Source of the DNA: Opitutaceae bacterium | Lineage (GTDB): Bacteria > Verrucomicrobiota > Verrucomicrobiae > Opitutales > Opitutaceae | DNA length: 7,611 nucleotides | Direction: 5' to 3' | Assembly: GCA_031266495.1 (NCBI GenBank) | Contig: JAISAX010000484.1 | Span: 1-7,611, forward strand | Shown: in pieces, positions 6,143-7,611 of the stretch | How the letters are laid out: every line of letters starts with the position of its first letter | Position numbering within the stretch: position 1 is the stretch's first letter | Notes under the pieces: model-generated | Told to the model about the DNA's origin: nothing | Seen by the model: the letters and a program-made list of their open reading frames with translations, nothing else | The model's database searches: none | Program-made: the position numbers and the translations under genes

Positions 6143-6158
6143 CCAACCAACCAACCAA
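6143..6158 (+). repeat. CCAA x4 repeat in the leader of the DUF6261-like gene
   Basis: Four perfect CCAA units end 12 bp before the ATG at 6171, followed by CACCCATACCCG. This occupies the ribosome-binding position with a C/A-rich, G-free sequence, so initiation does not appear to depend on a Shine-Dalgarno sequence. Confidence 0.7.
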
Positions 6159-6170
6159 CACCCATACCCG

Positions 6171-6947
6171 ATGAAAATAAAGACCCTCCGGTCCAACCTG
6201 CTCCGCAACGAAGAATTGTTCCAGTTCCAGACGGAGCTGCTCGCCCAGCTCCGCAACAACGCCACCGTGAAGGATGGCCTCGGCCCCGTCCTCTATGGCG
6301 AGTGCAATCGCCTGTTCGCCGCCGCCGACGCCGCCCTCCAGGCCGGCCGCAAGAGCGCCTACACCGAAGTCCTCGCCGAACAGGACGCCCTCCGCGACCG
6401 GCACTACGGCAGCTTGCGCGAATCCCTCGAACTGGGCACCCGCCACTTCGACTCCGCCAAACACGCCCCGGCCAAACGCCTCCTCGTCGTGCTCGACAAA
6501 TACAGGCGCGACATCCGCACCGGCTCCTACGACGAGGAGACCGCCGCCCTCACCAACCTCGTCGAGGACCTGCAAGCCGCCCCCGCCTCCGACGACATCA
6601 ACACCCTCGGCCTCACCGGCTGGGTCTCCGCGCTCGACTCCGCCAACAAACAATTCGAGGCCTCCTTGCGCGCCCGCGACGCCGAAACCGCCGCCCAGTC
6701 CTCCGCCATCCCCGAAACCATGACCTCCCTGCGTCACGGCATAATCACGAACCTCCGGGATGTGTTTGAAAAGATCAACGCCCTCGCCCTCACCGCCACC
6801 GACCCGGTCGCCCTCACCGCAATAAACGCCTTCATCGTCCTCTTGAATACCTTGATCGACCGCTACGATCGCGAAGCCGCCCACCACCACCACCGGCACC
6901 CCTCCCCACCCACCCCGCCCCTCCCGCCGACCCCGCCCAATCAATGA
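6171..6947 (+). CDS. DUF6261-like helical protein of unknown function with His/Pro-rich tail
   Basis: This 258-residue protein begins MKIKTLRSNLLRNEELFQFQ. The N-terminal LRNEE-x-FQF pattern and the all-helical composition resemble the uncharacterised DUF6261 family, known from Bacteroidota and found by inference in Verrucomicrobiota. No function is established, and I rely on recall of the pattern. Residues 1-235 are rich in A, L, E, R and D with amphipathic spacing and no signal peptide or membrane helix, so it is probably cytosolic. Motifs to note are YGECNRLF (42-49), KRLLVVLDKYRRDIRTGSYDEETA (102-125) and the conserved-looking end INAFIVLLNTLIDRYDREAA (218-237). After that come HHHHRH (238-243) and a Pro-rich tail (to 258), which look added. 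Codons are strongly C-ending, supporting a real gene and making the long opposite-strand frame a shadow. It converges on the four-helix-bundle gene, with 74 bp between the stops. Confidence 0.8.
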   Translation: MKIKTLRSNLLRNEELFQFQTELLAQLRNNATVKDGLGPVLYGECNRLFAAADAALQAGRKSAYTEVLAEQDALRDRHYGSLRESLELGTRHFDSAKHAPAKRLLVVLDKYRRDIRTGSYDEETAALTNLVEDLQAAPASDDINTLGLTGWVSALDSANKQFEASLRARDAETAAQSSAIPETMTSLRHGIITNLRDVFEKINALALTATDPVALTAINAFIVLLNTLIDRYDREAAHHHHRHPSPPTPPLPPTPPNQ

Positions 6948-6961
6948 AACCTCTGGCCGCA

Positions 6962-7025
6962 GGCGGGCGGGAGACGGCGGGCGGGAGGTGGGAGGTATGG
7001 GAGGTATGGGAGTTGTGGGAGTTAT
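6962..7025 (+). repeat. G-rich direct repeats between convergent genes (12-bp pair and 9-bp array)
   Basis: GGCGGGCGGGAG occurs at 6962-6973 and again at 6977-6988. A 9-bp array follows: a partial GGGAGGT (6983-6989), GGGAGGTAT (6990-6998), GGGAGGTAT (6999-7007), GGGAGTTGT (7008-7016) and GGGAGTTAT (7017-7025). The last unit overlaps the TAA stop (7022-7024) of the minus-strand gene. The many GGG runs can form a G-quadruplex. GGCGGGAGG (6980-6988) can also pair with CCTCCCGCC (6920-6928) in the C-rich 3' end of the DUF6261-like gene, a possible shared 3'-end structure. No T-run is present. Confidence 0.8.
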
Positions 7026-7594
7026 GGTTTGGGGGGACGGGAACGGTAATCGAGGCGGGCGCGGGTCATGCGTTCGCGGAGTCCGCCGTTTTTGAGGAAA
7101 TCTTTTTCGAGGTAGCGGAGCTGGCGGTCGATGAGGTAGTTGGTCTGGTGGATGAGACAGATGACAATGTTGGCCAGGATCGCGGGCGGACGGGTTTGCA
7201 CAAAGGAGCGGTAGAGTTCGTAGGTCTGCGGGGTACGTCTCCCGAGTTTGCGGACATAGAGGGCTTCCCGGGAGTTCTTTTCCCAGACAGGGAGATCGTG
7301 CGTGGTGAGGTAGTCGCGGTAATCGTCGAGAAGTTCTTCGAGGCTGGCTCGGGCTACATTGGTGAGCTTGATCTCGGTTTCCTTGGAGGTGACGGCCGCC
7401 TTGCTCCCTTCAAGCAGGTTTTTCTTCCCGGAGCGCGCCGCCTGCACCATCTGGTCGATCGTGCGGTCGCCTCTGGCAAAGTATTTGTGGCAAAACCGGT
7501 AGGTGATGCCGTAAACGATCTCCGCCTTCTGGAACGAGAGTAGCCGGGTGTAGTCGCCGTGGCGAGGGAGGAAGCCTTCGGGTTCGGATGGCAT
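7022..7594 (-). CDS. Four-helix-bundle protein of the 'suffix' type (23S IVS / Avd-like superfamily)
   Basis: This 190-residue protein matches the pattern of four-helix-bundle proteins related to those encoded in 23S rRNA intervening sequences and to Avd of diversity-generating retroelements. The core motif is RTIDQMVQAARSGKKNLLEG (44-63), preceded by FQKAEIVYGITYRFCHKYF (21-39) and followed by SKETEIKLTNVARASLEELL (70-89) and DYRDYL (91-96). The longer C-terminal part with VWEKNS (103-108), ANIVICLIHQTNYLIDRQL (141-159) and a basic end is what I recall as the 'suffix' domain variant. The biological role of stand-alone copies is not established. By analogy with Avd it may form an oligomeric barrel that binds nucleic acid. 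The start at ATG 7594 follows a TCTCACCCACCC leader with no Shine-Dalgarno sequence; the window ends 17 bp upstream. No reverse transcriptase or rRNA gene is nearby. Confidence 0.85.
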   Translation of the reverse strand: MPSEPEGFLPRHGDYTRLLSFQKAEIVYGITYRFCHKYFARGDRTIDQMVQAARSGKKNLLEGSKAAVTSKETEIKLTNVARASLEELLDDYRDYLTTHDLPVWEKNSREALYVRKLGRRTPQTYELYRSFVQTRPPAILANIVICLIHQTNYLIDRQLRYLEKDFLKNGGLRERMTRARLDYRSRPPKP

Positions 7595-7611
7595 GGCGTG
7601 GGTGGGTGAGA

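Larger units (their letters stand above)
5701..6170. other. Divergent intergenic region, 470 bp, without a convincing gene
   Basis: This region separates the leftward PEP-CTERM gene from the rightward DUF6261-like gene, so it should hold promoters for both. It contains the 42-bp repeat array (5813-6064), an AACCGGTT palindrome (5725-5732) upstream of the PEP-CTERM start, a 10-bp palindrome CGGATATCCG (6106-6115) and four CCAA units (6143-6158) just before the rightward gene. I could not identify -35/-10 boxes with confidence. The palindromes are possible operators but are short enough to be chance. Confidence 0.6.

Noticed and set aside
6126..6944. Upstream extension of the minus-strand repeat ORF through the DUF6261-like gene
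   Set aside because: It is antisense to a gene with clear third-position C bias, and its Gly/Val/Glu composition is that of a shadow.
7022..7594. Diversity-generating retroelement accessory gene (avd)
   Set aside because: No reverse transcriptase, template repeat or variable repeat with A-specific changes is visible. Similarity is only at superfamily level.

Overview
The window is high-GC chromosomal DNA, most likely from a verrucomicrobium of the Opitutaceae type. This placement is inferred from four things: strong C/G preference at third codon positions, a PEP-CTERM surface protein, a four-helix-bundle 'suffix'-type protein beside a DUF6261-like protein, and start codons without Shine-Dalgarno sequences. 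No 16S or other decisive marker is present. No RNA gene, transposase, integrase or CRISPR array was seen.

The left half (1-3857, all + strand) is housekeeping metabolism. It holds the 3' part of glutamine-dependent NAD+ synthetase (nadE, cut by the window edge), hemL (glutamate-1-semialdehyde aminomutase, first committed steps of tetrapyrrole synthesis) and a bifunctional NAD(P)H-hydrate epimerase/dehydratase (nnrE-nnrD fusion) that repairs damaged nicotinamide cofactor. nadE and nnrED thus make and repair the same cofactor pool, with hemL between them. The two gaps are not plain. The first holds a perfect 31-bp inverted repeat built from 10-bp units and ending 8 bp before the hemL start. The second holds a pyrimidine tract with a 9-bp period running up to the nnrED start.

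The right half (3858-7611) is accessory. On the - strand are an unrecognised multi-pass membrane protein (3883-4638) and, upstream of it, a PEP-CTERM secreted protein (4822-5700). The 183 bp between them contain two stem-loops and a TTGGGG repeat (G-quadruplex sequence, the same hexamer as Tetrahymena telomeres) that abuts the membrane protein's start codon. The 470-bp divergent region 5701-6170 holds six 42-bp tandem units arranged as two copies of a 126-bp three-unit block. A DUF6261-like gene (+, 6171-6947) then converges on a four-helix-bundle suffix protein (-, 7022-7594) across a G-rich 9-bp-period repeat.

The most distinctive property of the window is its density of structured or periodic non-coding DNA: nearly every intergenic gap carries its own repeat type. 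Three accessory genes share C/A-rich leaders without Shine-Dalgarno sequences. No complete novel enzymatic system is visible. The 42-bp array and the 31-bp inverted repeat are the best candidates for undescribed elements.
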